Origin: Aphanothece sacrum FPU1
GTDB lineage: Bacteria > Cyanobacteriota > Cyanobacteriia > Cyanobacteriales > Microcystaceae
Reading direction: 5' to 3'
Assembly: GCF_003864295.1 (NCBI RefSeq)
Contig: NZ_BDQK01000016.1
Span: 62,001 to 126,000 of the forward strand
Length of the DNA stretch: 64,000 nucleotides
Of the stretch, positions 43,679 to 52,835 are shown one piece after another. The translations under genes and the position numbers were made by a program. Under the pieces are notes generated by a model that worked only from the letters and a program-made list of their open reading frames with translations, was not told the origin of the DNA and ran no database searches. Positions within the stretch are counted from its first letter, which is position 1. Every line of letters starts with the position of its first letter.

Positions 43679-44476
43679 CTACTGAGTATCATAACCCAAA
43701 GAAATTGTGCCAGGGGGTAAGGCTATTTCTGTACTAGCTCCAGAAGCGTCAAAACGCACCTTTAACTCTCCTTGCGGGGTAACTCCTGTGATGATACCTG
43801 TGACCCCGTTAACCACGACAGAACTGCCCATACTCTCTAATAATTGTACATAAGCGTATAATAAGCGATCGCTACCTTGGGATAAATAATAGTTGTATCC
43901 TTGAAACACTCCTGTTAAGATAATAGCCCCTAGTTGTTCGAGAGAGGCAATAGGAGGGACAGTATGGGGAGTCCAAAACGATTGTAAACTAATTCCGGTT
44001 GGGGGAACCTCATTAGACCAATTAATGCCAATACCTATGATACCCTGGTTGATACGGCCTTGATAAATACTGGTTTCACTTTTAATGCCCCCTAATTTAC
44101 GGCCTTTAAGTATTAAATCATTAGGCCACTTTAATCCAACAGGAATATCATATTTCCTTAAGATTTGGGCTATACCCCAAGAACTCCATAAAGTTAAATG
44201 AGGCAGTTCTTGTACTGATAATGATAAGTCTAGGGCCATAGAAAGATAGAGTCCTCCGGGGGGAGAATACCAAGTACGTCCCCATTGCCCTTTTCCGGCA
44301 GTTTGTTGAGATGCGATCGCCACTAGGGGTGGTTTATGCCCTTGTTCTAGGAGTTGTCTCACAATAACATTAGTTGAAGCTATAGTATCAAAGACATAAA
44401 CTGATGAGGGAGACAGGGGAAAATCATCAAACAAATTAGCTAATTCAATGATAAATTGTGCATAATTAAATCCCAT
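43679..44476 (-). CDS. birA: Biotin--[acetyl-CoA-carboxylase] ligase
   Basis: A 265-residue biotin protein ligase without the N-terminal DNA-binding domain, so not a repressor. Motifs: FDTIASTNVIVRQLLEQGH, QTAGKGQWGRTWYSPPGGLYLSMAL (biotin/AMP loop), LKWPNDLILKGRKLGGI and GIGINW. It biotinylates the acetyl-CoA carboxylase carrier protein. Its 5' end lies 24 bp from the divergent YfiH gene start. Confidence 0.93.
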   Translation of the reverse strand: MGFNYAQFIIELANLFDDFPLSPSSVYVFDTIASTNVIVRQLLEQGHKPPLVAIASQQTAGKGQWGRTWYSPPGGLYLSMALDLSLSVQELPHLTLWSSWGIAQILRKYDIPVGLKWPNDLILKGRKLGGIKSETSIYQGRINQGIIGIGINWSNEVPPTGISLQSFWTPHTVPPIASLEQLGAIILTGVFQGYNYYLSQGSDRLLYAYVQLLESMGSSVVVNGVTGIITGVTPQGELKVRFDASGASTEIALPPGTISLGYDTQ

Positions 44477-44500
44477 AACTGTAGATTTCTGGTAGTTTCT

Positions 44501-45310
44501 ATGATTAGCGATCGCCCAATTTCAACTGTGACTTGGCAATGGCAAGGATGGCAAGGTTTACCCTATTTAACTTGTACTTTGTTAAAAGATTGGCAACACG
44601 GTTTTTTTACTCAACCATTTTACCCTCGTACTCCTGAAAGTTTAACAGAAATTTTAGCTAAAGGGGCTATTACTTATCGAGTTAAACAAGTGCATGGAAA
44701 CCGAGTTTTAACCCCATCAGAAATTGATTTAGAAAGACAAAATAAAGAGTTAACTGATGGTTTCTCCTGTGGTGATGCCATTATTACAAACCAGCAAAAA
44801 CAGGCAATTTGGGTAGCTAGTGCTGATTGTACACCATTATTGATTGGGGATGTTGTTAAGGGTAATATTGCTGCTATTCATGCAGGATGGCGCGGTACTG
44901 CTCAAAAAATTGTTCCTCATGCGATCGCCAGATTTCAAGAATTAGGCAGTTCTTTAGAGAATTTACGGGTGGCTATGGGGCCTGCCATTAGTGGAGAAGT
45001 GTATCAGGTGACAGAAGCTGTAGGGGCAGAGGTGGGGTCTAGTTTGTTCAAAAAAGAAGAAATAGACAGTCCTAAAGCTATTTTAATGGAGTTACAAGAA
45101 ATGTTTAACCCTCCTATCCTTCCTGATATAGAAGAGGGAAAAGTACGATTAGATGTACGAAGAATCAATCAATTACAGTTACAAAAGTTAGGCATTCAAG
45201 AAGAACAAATTGCGATCGCGCCTTATTGTACTTATCAATCACCATCTCATTTTTTTTCTTATCGACGTACAGGAGAAAAAAAGGTACAATGGTCAGGAAT
45301 TGTTAATTAA
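44501..45310 (+). CDS. YfiH/PgeF-family purine nucleoside phosphorylase-like protein
   Basis: A 269-residue protein of the multicopper-polyphenol-oxidase (laccase-domain) family, now known mainly as purine nucleoside phosphorylases/adenosine deaminases. The zinc/nucleotide site is visible as VKQVHGNRV, ASADCTPLLIGD, IAAIHAGWRGTAQKIV and the late CTYQSPSHFFSYRR. ATG 44501 is preferred; an upstream start would overlap birA. Confidence 0.88.
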   Translation: MISDRPISTVTWQWQGWQGLPYLTCTLLKDWQHGFFTQPFYPRTPESLTEILAKGAITYRVKQVHGNRVLTPSEIDLERQNKELTDGFSCGDAIITNQQKQAIWVASADCTPLLIGDVVKGNIAAIHAGWRGTAQKIVPHAIARFQELGSSLENLRVAMGPAISGEVYQVTEAVGAEVGSSLFKKEEIDSPKAILMELQEMFNPPILPDIEEGKVRLDVRRINQLQLQKLGIQEEQIAIAPYCTYQSPSHFFSYRRTGEKKVQWSGIVN

Positions 45311-45317
45311 TAAAAAT

Positions 45318-45341
45318 GCCCACAAATCTAATTTTGCGGGC
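45318..45341 (-). terminator. Terminator of petE
   Basis: On the minus strand: GCCCGCAAA / TTTGTGGGC (nine pairs, one G-U) with a 6-nt loop, followed by ATTTTTATT. It lies about 30 bp past the plastocyanin stop codon. Confidence 0.8.
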
Positions 45342-45372
45342 TAAATCTTCGATTATTAGGAATAACAAAAAA

Positions 45373-45732
45373 TTACTTAACGATGATCTTACCAATCATA
45401 CCAGCACCACGATGGGGTTCACAGTAATAAGTATATTCGCCAGCATCGTTGAAGGTACTTTCAAAAGACTCTCCAGGGGCAAATACAAGTCCTTTGTGAG
45501 ACAATATGGTATTTCCGTCAATCACAGCATTATGAGGGGCCAATTTGTTATTAATCCACTTCACTGTATCTCCGGCATTGATGGTCAGTTCTTTGGGTTG
45601 AAAACCTAATGCTCCTGCGTCAGTTCCCATTTTAACTTCATAGGTTTCTGCTGCCACTGGGTTGACTGCAACAAATAAGGTAGAGACAACTAGCGCGATC
45701 GCAGCAATGAGTAACCCTAATTTTCTTGACAT
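45373..45732 (-). CDS. petE: Plastocyanin
   Basis: A copper protein carrying electrons from cytochrome b6f to photosystem I in the thylakoid lumen. The signal peptide ends in NPVAA before [10 protein letters not shown]. Copper ligands are visible: His in LAPHNAVID and Cys, His and Met in [18 protein letters not shown] 45732 is preferred, with AGGA eight bases upstream; the ATG at 45741 overlaps that site. Copper supply ties it to the copper-handling cluster at 27.5-33 kb. Confidence 0.96.
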   Translation of the reverse strand: MSRKLGLLIAAIALVVSTLFVAVNPVAAETYEVKMGTDAGALGFQPKELTINAGDTVKWINNKLAPHNAVIDGNTILSHKGLVFAPGESFESTFNDAGEYTYYCEPHRGAGMIGKIIVK

Positions 45733-46017
45733 TTGATTCATCCTGTGAATACTTTAATACAAAAGTTTTAGATAGTTTGCGTTCCTACTGATATTACTAT
45801 AATGCTGAATAGGTAAGTTTGACAATATGTCTTTGGACAAAACTAATTTATTTTGCTAGGGATTCTCTAAAACCTTGTCTAACGTTTCGCCTTAAAAAGC
45901 GAGGTTTTAGACCCAATTATTTTGATCAATCATGAAAAATCCATAAAGAAGCGGGGAGTAGGGGTTCAGGTTAACCTTAAATATAGATGAATAAAGCTAA
46001 CGGATTAAACAATTTCG

Positions 46018-48267
46018 ATGGCCCACCCTCTATACGTTGCATTTATCTGGCATCAACACCAACCCCTTTATAAATCCCGTGAAGCTGTAGCCGATGCTAT
46101 GGGACAATATCGTATGCCTTGGGCCAGATTACACGGGGTTAAAGATTATCTCGATTTAGTCCTGGTTTTAGAAGAATATCCTCAATTACACCAAACGGTC
46201 AATTTAGTTCCTTCCCTGATCTTACAATTGGAAGATTATGCACAAGGGAAAGGTATTGATCCTTATTTAGCCTTAACCCTGACTCCTGAAGAACAACTAG
46301 GCCATCAACAAAAACAGACGATTATTAAACACTTTTTTGATGCTCATCATCGCACTTTAATTGATCCTCATCCTCGTTATGCCCAACTGTATGAACAAAA
46401 ACAGGAAAAGGGGATAAGATGGTGTTTAGAGAACTGGTCTAATCAAGATTATGGCGATCTACTTGCTTGGCATAATTTAGCTTGGATCGATCCGATCTTT
46501 CGAGAAAAAGATCCTGCTATTCAAGCTTGGTTCGACCAAGGAAAAGGGTTTACTTTAGGCGATCGCAAAAAAATCATTGCTAAACATAGGCAGATCATCA
46601 GTCAGATTATCCCCCAACATCGAAAGATGCAGGAGTCAGGTCAATTAGAGATAACGACCACGCCTTATACTCACCCGATTTTACCATTATTGGCGGATAC
46701 TAACTCAGGAAGGGTAGCTATTCCTCAAATTGAATTACCTCAACGACGTTATCAGTGGCCTCAAGATATCCCTCGACATTTACGCAAAGCCAAGGAAATA
46801 TACACTGATCGCTTTGGTATAGAACCCCGTGGTTTATGGTCTTCGGAACAGTCAGTTAGTCCTGCCATTTTACCTTATATTGCTCAAGCTAAGTTTAAAT
46901 GGATGTGTTCGGATGAGGCAGTTTTAGGTTGGAGTCTCAAGCATTTCTTTCATCGCGATGAGACAGGAAATGTCTATGAACCGGAATTAATTTATCGTCC
47001 TTATCGTATAGAAACTCTCTATGGAGATATTTCTATTGTTTTTCGAGATCACCGTTTATCAGATTTAATTGGGTTTACTTATGGGGGAATGGATGTCCGT
47101 CATGCTGTTACTGATTTGATCGGACATTTAGACGCAATTTCTCGTTCTTTGGTGGAAAGAGAACCAGGAAACGAAACTACTCTGCAAAACCCTTGGTTAG
47201 TGACAATCGCTTTAGATGGAGAAAATTGTTGGGAATTTTATCAAGAAGATGGACTACCTTTCTTGCGAGAATTATATAAACGTTTAAGTCAGGATGAAGA
47301 TATTAAACTGGTAACAGTTGGGGAATTTTTACAAGAATTTCCTGCCACTGAAACTATTGCGGCCGATCAGCTACATAGTGGATCTTGGGTTGATGGTAGC
47401 TTTAGCACTTGGATTGGTGATCCGGTAAAAAATAAGGCTTGGGATTTACTGACAGAAGCGAGAAAGACCTTAGCGAAACATCCTGAAGCGACGGAAGAAA
47501 CTAACCCTAATGCTTGGGAAGCGTTATTTGCTGCTCAAGGATCAGACTGGTTTTGGTGGTTTGGGGAGGGTCATTCTTCTAATGATGATGCTTTGTTTGA
47601 TGAGTTGTTCCGGGAGCATTTACGAGGGGTTTATCGCGCTCTCAATGAAGCTATACCGATTCAATTATATGAACCTTTAGAAGATCATGCCCAAAAAGCG
47701 GATCATGCTCCTGAAGGGTTTATTCAACCTGTAATTGATGGTTATGGAGATGAACAAGACTGGCATAATGCTGGACGTATTGAGGTGGGTGGGGCCATGG
47801 GAACCATGCACAAAGCTAGTGCAGTACAACGTCTTTATTATGGGTTAAATCATCTCAAGTTTTATCTTAGATTTGATTTTAAAATGGGAGTGGAACCCGG
47901 AAAAGATACCCCAAATGAGCTACATTTACTTTGGTATTATCCTGGAGCAAAGGTTTATACTAGTCCGGCCCCTTTGATTGATTTACCGGATCAAGCACCT
48001 TTAAATTATTATTTTCATCATCATGTTGGCATTAATTTATTAACACAATCAGTTTGGTTACAACAAGCGTGGAATAATCATGAATGGCATCCAAAAAACA
48101 GTCGGGTGGAAGTGGCTTTTAATCAATGTTTAGAGTTAGCTATTCCTTGGGCTGATTTACATCGGGAACCGGATGCTTGGTTACATTTAGTGGCTATCTT
48201 TGCTGATCATGGTAAGTTTAGGAGTTATTTGCCAGAAAATCGTTTTATTGAATTACAAATTCCCTAA
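46018..48267 (+). CDS. GH57-family glycoside hydrolase / glucanotransferase
   Basis: A 749-residue GH57 protein. The family start AFIWHQHQPLYK, the nucleophile segment RGLWSSEQSVSPAILP and the acid segment TIALDGENCWEFYQEDG are visible. A C-terminal beta-rich region (about 590-749) follows. It probably acts on glycogen or maltooligosaccharides as an amylase, amylopullulanase or glucanotransferase; the activity cannot be set from the sequence. Confidence 0.9.
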   Translation: MAHPLYVAFIWHQHQPLYKSREAVADAMGQYRMPWARLHGVKDYLDLVLVLEEYPQLHQTVNLVPSLILQLEDYAQGKGIDPYLALTLTPEEQLGHQQKQTIIKHFFDAHHRTLIDPHPRYAQLYEQKQEKGIRWCLENWSNQDYGDLLAWHNLAWIDPIFREKDPAIQAWFDQGKGFTLGDRKKIIAKHRQIISQIIPQHRKMQESGQLEITTTPYTHPILPLLADTNSGRVAIPQIELPQRRYQWPQDIPRHLRKAKEIYTDRFGIEPRGLWSSEQSVSPAILPYIAQAKFKWMCSDEAVLGWSLKHFFHRDETGNVYEPELIYRPYRIETLYGDISIVFRDHRLSDLIGFTYGGMDVRHAVTDLIGHLDAISRSLVEREPGNETTLQNPWLVTIALDGENCWEFYQEDGLPFLRELYKRLSQDEDIKLVTVGEFLQEFPATETIAADQLHSGSWVDGSFSTWIGDPVKNKAWDLLTEARKTLAKHPEATEETNPNAWEALFAAQGSDWFWWFGEGHSSNDDALFDELFREHLRGVYRALNEAIPIQLYEPLEDHAQKADHAPEGFIQPVIDGYGDEQDWHNAGRIEVGGAMGTMHKASAVQRLYYGLNHLKFYLRFDFKMGVEPGKDTPNELHLLWYYPGAKVYTSPAPLIDLPDQAPLNYYFHHHVGINLLTQSVWLQQAWNNHEWHPKNSRVEVAFNQCLELAIPWADLHREPDAWLHLVAIFADHGKFRSYLPENRFIELQIP

Positions 48268-48270
48268 GTT

Positions 48271-48650
48271 ATGATATTTAAAAATTGGAAAGAACACAAT
48301 TTTAAACCGGAAGATCTTAAAAAGTTTCCCTGTAAAGATTTAGAAATTATCAATCAATTATGGAAGGAAAAAAATCCGCAGCAACCAGTATTAGTAGAAC
48401 CTAATGGAAGCGGAATCTATTATTGGATGACTGTAAATATAGTACAGATTCCAACGGAAAATATACCTCAGAATCAATCAAAACCATTTGTCAATGGGAT
48501 AACAGATATTATAATAAATTGGGACTTTTAAGCTTTAGAGTCTATGATGAAGATAATGGAGCTTGGCTAATCATTACTTCCAGTTTAATACTACCTCAAT
48601 CATACTTATTACCCAACGGCGAAATTGTTCCCTTAGAATGGATGTTTTAA
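48271..48650 (+). pseudogene. Hypothetical gene, probably frameshifted
   Basis: Two overlapping frames. The first (from ATG 48271) gives MIFKNWKEHNFKPEDLKKF...GSGIYYWM; the second, open from about 48423 to TAA 48648-48650, continues with DDCKYSTDSNGKYTSES...RVYDEDNGAWLIITSSLILPQSYLLPNGEIVPLEWMF. Joining them at the IYYW/DDCK point gives one compositionally uniform protein of about 126 residues, while the continuation of frame 1 is less protein-like. Family not recognised. Confidence 0.55.
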
Positions 48651-48652
48651 CT

Positions 48653-48784
48653 ATGGAAAAACCAACAGAACTTCAACAACAACAGTCTAAAAGAATTAGC
48701 GAAATTACAGCTAGAGGAAGACAGCGTTATTTAGAAGCAGGAGGAGACCCAAAACAAAGAAATTTCACAACTGGGATAAAATAA
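48653..48784 (+). CDS. Small hypothetical protein
   Basis: A 43-residue polar protein (MEKPTELQQQQSKRISEITA, then RGRQRYLEAGGDPKQRNFT) starting at ATG 48653, 3 bases after the preceding frameshifted gene. The RGRQRYLEAGGDP segment recurs in small cyanobacterial proteins as far as I recall, but no function is known. It overlaps the convergent CPBP gene by 20 bp. Confidence 0.45.
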   Translation: MEKPTELQQQQSKRISEITARGRQRYLEAGGDPKQRNFTTGIK

Positions 48785-49595
48785 ACCCAGTCCCTAATAA
48801 ACAGAAAATTCCCCCAATACCCGCTAAAGGTTGCTGTCTAAACCCAATTATCCAATCTAACCCTTTACCTGTATAAGAGATTAACTCCGCAGCATCTAAC
48901 GCAGCTAACCCTAATATCCAACCCGCATGGAGTCCCCACGCTAACCCAATACTACCACCATCAACTAATCTAGCACCTACTAACACCATCCCCATTAACC
49001 ATAATCCAGGTATTTGAGGTAGGGTGTCTTCTCGTTCCCATAATAAGTGTACTAAAGAAAATATGCCACTAGAAATAACCGCCGCAACCTCTAGAGTATA
49101 ATCTTTCTGTAATACATTAAAAAAGACCCCACGAAAAATCAATTCTTCCGTTATACCTACCCATAAACCTAAACCTAATAAGGGCAAAAATATCTTGCCT
49201 AAACGGGGTAGGTTTTCTCGATGCCAGTTTAACCAGCCAAACACCCCTTCTAAAGCAAAAATAACCCCTATTCCCCCTATTCCCATTACTATCCCTATCA
49301 ATAATGATAAGAATAGAGTAGGTTGCCAAGACAGTCCGTAATCTGATAAATATGTTCTGTCTAATCTGAGGGTTAACCACAATACAAATGGAGTGGTTAA
49401 GTATAATGATAGCACTAAAGGTAACTTTTGACTGCCACTTAGGGATTGAAAGGGTCGCCATTTGATTCTTTTGCCTAAGAGAACCCCTAAAGGTAGCCAG
49501 ATGATGATCCAAGTTAATAAGAAAAGACCGATTTTGATCCCCGCAGGAAACTCAACCAGACTATTAAGCCAATGGTCTTTTGACGATAATAACAT
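48765..49595 (-). CDS. CPBP-family intramembrane protease
   Basis: A 276-residue polytopic protein with CPBP motifs GITEELIFRGVFFNVL (catalytic EE), SSGIFSLVHLLW and IGLAWGLHAGWILGLAA. It is a distant paralogue of the protein at 18185-19069. Transcribed alone toward the GH57 neighbourhood; substrate unknown. Confidence 0.88.
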   Translation of the reverse strand: MLLSSKDHWLNSLVEFPAGIKIGLFLLTWIIIWLPLGVLLGKRIKWRPFQSLSGSQKLPLVLSLYLTTPFVLWLTLRLDRTYLSDYGLSWQPTLFLSLLIGIVMGIGGIGVIFALEGVFGWLNWHRENLPRLGKIFLPLLGLGLWVGITEELIFRGVFFNVLQKDYTLEVAAVISSGIFSLVHLLWEREDTLPQIPGLWLMGMVLVGARLVDGGSIGLAWGLHAGWILGLAALDAAELISYTGKGLDWIIGFRQQPLAGIGGIFCLLGTGFILSQL

Positions 49596-49662
49596 TTTTC
49601 CCCAACTTTCCTGATTTGCTCATGCTTGCTGACCTTTTTTAGTCTAACAAATGCTAGAATAG

Positions 49663-49850
49663 GGGCAGATTATCCAGCAATTCTCCTCTGAGGATAACCC
49701 ATTTTGACAGCTAGATACCGCCCCGGAAATTTTCAGGAGAGATGGGGTAAGATGGGGAAATTTAAACCCGCACTAGACTCCATCAATTAGGCTAATTTCA
49801 CCGAATTAGTGAGTCTTCCTAAAGGATTGTAACGGGTCTATTTTTCCCTT
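49663..49850. ncRNA. Candidate small RNA between cyAbrB and CPBP genes
   Basis: A TAGAAT box at 49656-49661 or so precedes GGGGCAGATTATCC. The segment can fold: TTATCC / GGATAA near the start, then AGACTC...GAGTCT closing over CTAATT-TCACCG-AATTAG (about 49776-49823). Neither strand has a gene. Family not recognised; 6S RNA or a 5' leader are possibilities. Confidence 0.3.
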
Positions 49851-49863
49851 TTAGTGGTTGAGT

Positions 49864-50259
49864 TTATGCTGCTTCTTCATCATCTTCGGCATCAATATCA
49901 ACCTGTTTGAGATGGATGTGTTTGTAACCTAATTTAATTTCAAACTCATCTCCTGGTTTCAATCCCATCTGCTCAGTATAGGTGGAACCGATGACAATTT
50001 GACCATTCTTGTGGACGCTCACACGAAAAGTAGGTTCTCGGCCACGACCATCTTTAGAGGTTCCGGGTTCGAGAGGAACTCCTTTCGCGCCTAGAACTGC
50101 ATCATAAAAGTCCGTCAAATTGACACGAGTTTGACCTTCTTTTGTTATGGTATAAAAACCACAGCGTTTTGCTGTTTCTCGGCGGGGTAAGTGGGATAGC
50201 TCTTTTACTTTTTGAAGTAGGGCTTTTCCTGATAAAGGATTGGTATTTAGTTCACTCAT
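49864..50259 (-). CDS. cyAbrB: Cyanobacterial AbrB-like transcription regulator
   Basis: A 131-residue regulator of the cyanobacterial AbrB group: GKALLQKVKELSHLPRRETAKRCGFYT at the N terminus and the swapped-hairpin AbrB domain at the C terminus (FRVSVHKNGQIVIGSTYTEQMGLKPGDEFEIKLGYKHIHL). These proteins regulate carbon/nitrogen balance and hydrogenase genes. Whether it is cyAbrB1 or cyAbrB2 cannot be settled here. Confidence 0.92.
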   Translation of the reverse strand: MSELNTNPLSGKALLQKVKELSHLPRRETAKRCGFYTITKEGQTRVNLTDFYDAVLGAKGVPLEPGTSKDGRGREPTFRVSVHKNGQIVIGSTYTEQMGLKPGDEFEIKLGYKHIHLKQVDIDAEDDEEAA

Positions 50260-50693
50260 GATACTGTCAATGTTCCTTGATTTTATGTCAACTGTTGTTT
50301 AATTTCAGTCTTCGCTATTTATCCTATCAAAAATATAGCATTAAATTCATAACTAGAGCAAAAATTTTTCAAGAATTATAAAGCCAAGAAGGGAGGGGTT
50401 TTTTGGGGCAAAAATAATGCCGTCTGATAGGTTGCCCAATAATTTCACCTCCAATAACCCACTTTATTTGAGTCGCTCAGTCTAAAAAGAAGTCCTCTAA
50501 ACTAAGGGTTGACAAGGCTAAAATGCTTATAAAAAGAGAGTTTACACTAATCCACCTGTCGAAAGAGATCCCTAATAACTCCAATCTATAGAATGTATTA
50601 AGAGATCAGTAGCTCAAGGTTGGGTTGAGGTGTCTTAAACTTATAAAAGATCTGATACTCCTAGCTTTAACCTAATTTAGCCTCATTGCTCTT
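50260..50693. other. Gene-free stretch between divergent cyAbrB and sdhB
   Basis: This 434-bp intergenic region is AT-rich. A TTGACA occurs at 50509-50514 but without a well-spaced -10 box (TATAAA at 50528 is only 13 bp away). No RNA gene or repeat was recognised. Confidence 0.6.
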
Positions 50694-51686
50694 ATGCAAG
50701 TTGTCTTGAAAATTCTGCGACAAAAGTCCAATCAGTCCCCGTATTTACAGAGTTATACCTTAGAGGTAGAGCCAGGCAATACTATATTAGACTGTCTTAA
50801 TCGGATTAAATGGGAACAAGATGGTAGTCTGGCCTTCCGCAAAAATTGCCGTAATACTATCTGTGGCAGTTGTAGTATGAAAATCAATGGCCGTTCTGCC
50901 CTAGCGTGTAAAGAAAATATTGGTCATGAACTACAACAGTTTCCTGCATCTAGTCAAAACAACCCTCCAGAAATTACCATTGCCCCTCTAGGAAATTTAC
51001 CAGTTATTAAAGATTTAGTGGTAGATATGTCACCTTTTTGGGATAAATTACAACAAGTAGATCCTTATGTGAGTACCCAAGGACGGGCCATTCCTGAAAG
51101 AGAATTTTTGCAAAGCCCCGAAGAGCGATCGCGTTTAGATCAAACGGGCAATTGTATTATGTGCGGAGCTTGTTATTCTGAATGTAATGCCCTGACGGTC
51201 AATCCTGATTTTGTGGGCCCCCACGCTTTAGCTAAAGCGCAACGGATGGTAGAAGATTCGCGCGATACCCAGAAGGAAGCTCGTTTAGAAGTCTATAGTC
51301 AAGGGACTCAAGGAGTTTGGGGTTGTACCAGATGTTATTTTTGTAATGTAGTTTGTCCGATGGAAGTGGCCCCTATGGATCAAATTACCCAAATTAAACA
51401 GCAAATTTTAGAACGCAAAGATGGTCAAGATAGTCGTGCTATTCGTCATCGCAAAGTCTTGGTAGAATTAGTTAAAGAAGGGGGTTGGGTAGACGAGCGT
51501 AAATTTGGGTTATTCGTGGTGGGAAATTATTTCCGAGATTTACAAGGGTTATTAAGTTTAGTTCCTTTGGGATTAAATATGTTAGTTAAAGGTAAATTTC
51601 CCCTATCATTTGAAGCTTCCGAAGGTACTCAAGAAGTGCGATCGCTCATTGAAGCTATACAAGATCAGCAAACTGTAAAAGACTGA
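50694..51686 (+). CDS. sdhB: Succinate dehydrogenase/fumarate reductase iron-sulfur subunit
   Basis: A 330-residue electron-transfer subunit. The 2Fe-2S motif CRNTICGSCSMKINGRSALAC lies in the N-terminal ferredoxin domain; CIMCGACYSECNAL and CTRCYFCNVVCPM bind the 4Fe-4S and 3Fe-4S clusters. It is longer at the C terminus (about 60 residues) than E. coli SdhB. In thylakoids it passes electrons from succinate to plastoquinone. The next gene, a ferredoxin, is 11 bp downstream. Confidence 0.93.
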   Translation: MQVVLKILRQKSNQSPYLQSYTLEVEPGNTILDCLNRIKWEQDGSLAFRKNCRNTICGSCSMKINGRSALACKENIGHELQQFPASSQNNPPEITIAPLGNLPVIKDLVVDMSPFWDKLQQVDPYVSTQGRAIPEREFLQSPEERSRLDQTGNCIMCGACYSECNALTVNPDFVGPHALAKAQRMVEDSRDTQKEARLEVYSQGTQGVWGCTRCYFCNVVCPMEVAPMDQITQIKQQILERKDGQDSRAIRHRKVLVELVKEGGWVDERKFGLFVVGNYFRDLQGLLSLVPLGLNMLVKGKFPLSFEASEGTQEVRSLIEAIQDQQTVKD

Positions 51687-51697
51687 TATCAATAATT

Positions 51698-52066
51698 ATG
51701 ACTCGATTTCATCAAATTCGTATCCATCATCGTCAAACGGGAAAACATTACACTTTAGAAGTTCCTGACGATAACTACATTCTTCATAGTGCAGAAGATC
51801 AAGGTTATGATTTACCTTTTTCCTGTCGCAATGGAGCTTGTACTACCTGTGCCGTGAGGGTCTTATCGGGAGATATCTATCAACCAGAAGCGGTGGGACT
51901 TTCTCCCGAATTAAAAGATAAAGGTTATGCTTTATTGTGTGTCAGCTATGCTCAGTCTGATTTAGAAGTAGAAACTCAAGATGAAGATGAGGTCTATGAA
52001 CTACAATTTGGGCGATATTTTGGTAGAGGAAAAGTTAAATTTGGCTTACCCTTAGATGATGATTAA
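51698..52066 (+). CDS. 2Fe-2S ferredoxin with C-terminal extension
   Basis: A 122-residue plant-type ferredoxin. The cluster ligands are in FSCRNGACTTCAVRVLSG and the last Cys in YALLCVSYAQSDLEVET. About 25 acidic/aromatic residues follow (EVYELQFGRYFGRGKVKFG), a tail absent from photosynthetic PetF. Co-transcription with sdhB suggests a respiratory or dedicated electron-transfer role. Confidence 0.93.
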   Translation: MTRFHQIRIHHRQTGKHYTLEVPDDNYILHSAEDQGYDLPFSCRNGACTTCAVRVLSGDIYQPEAVGLSPELKDKGYALLCVSYAQSDLEVETQDEDEVYELQFGRYFGRGKVKFGLPLDDD

Positions 52067-52120
52067 ATTCACCGTTAATCATGAGCTAGAAACCTGTACC
52101 ACAAATTAATAGAGGTAAAT

Positions 52121-52804
52121 ATGTTGACACAGAGCATAGTCAAACCTAATTTAACCATTCCTCCTTTAGAAAATGGTGATAAATTAACTCGCTTTGAATT
52201 TGAACGCCGTTATGAACAAATGCCTTATATTAAAAAAGCAGAATTAATCGAAGGAATTGTTTATATGGGTTCTCCCTTACGAATTAATCAACATGGAAAT
52301 CCTCATATTCATATTGCCACTTGGCTAGGGATTTATGAAGCACTGACTTTTGGAGTTCAAGCTGGTGATAATTGTACAGTAATATTAGACAGTGATAATG
52401 AACCTCAACCTGATGCTTTACTAAGAATAAAAAAAGGAGGACAATCTATAATTAATGAAAAAGGTTATGTAGAAGGTACGCCAGAATTAATTGTAGAAAT
52501 TGCGGCAAGTACGGCTTCTATTGACTTAAATGATAAAATGAAAGCCTATCGTCGTAACCAAGTCCAAGAATATTTAGTCTGGCGAGTATATGATGGTGAG
52601 TTTGATTGGTTTAGATTAAAAGAAGGGATATATACTAAACTAGAACCAGATGAAAATGGAATTATAAAAAGTGAGGTTTATGTAGGATTATGGTTAGATA
52701 TTAATTCTTTATTAACGGGAAATTTAGCCAAAGTTTTGGAAGTTTTACAAAAAGGGATTGGGACAGAAGAACATAAAAATTTTGTTAAAAGAATGTCAAA
52801 TTAA
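52121..52804 (+). CDS. Uma2-family (DUF820) nuclease-like protein 3
   Basis: A 227-residue Uma2 protein: LTRFEFERRYEQMPYIKKAELIEGIVYMGSP, PQPDALLRI (predicted catalytic D) and TPELIVEIAASTASIDLNDKMKAYRRNQVQEYLVW. This is a different subgroup from the tandem pair at 23-24 kb. Confidence 0.88.
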   Translation: MLTQSIVKPNLTIPPLENGDKLTRFEFERRYEQMPYIKKAELIEGIVYMGSPLRINQHGNPHIHIATWLGIYEALTFGVQAGDNCTVILDSDNEPQPDALLRIKKGGQSIINEKGYVEGTPELIVEIAASTASIDLNDKMKAYRRNQVQEYLVWRVYDGEFDWFRLKEGIYTKLEPDENGIIKSEVYVGLWLDINSLLTGNLAKVLEVLQKGIGTEEHKNFVKRMSN

Positions 52805-52835
52805 CTCTAAACTTAACTAATAACTGATAACTTTT

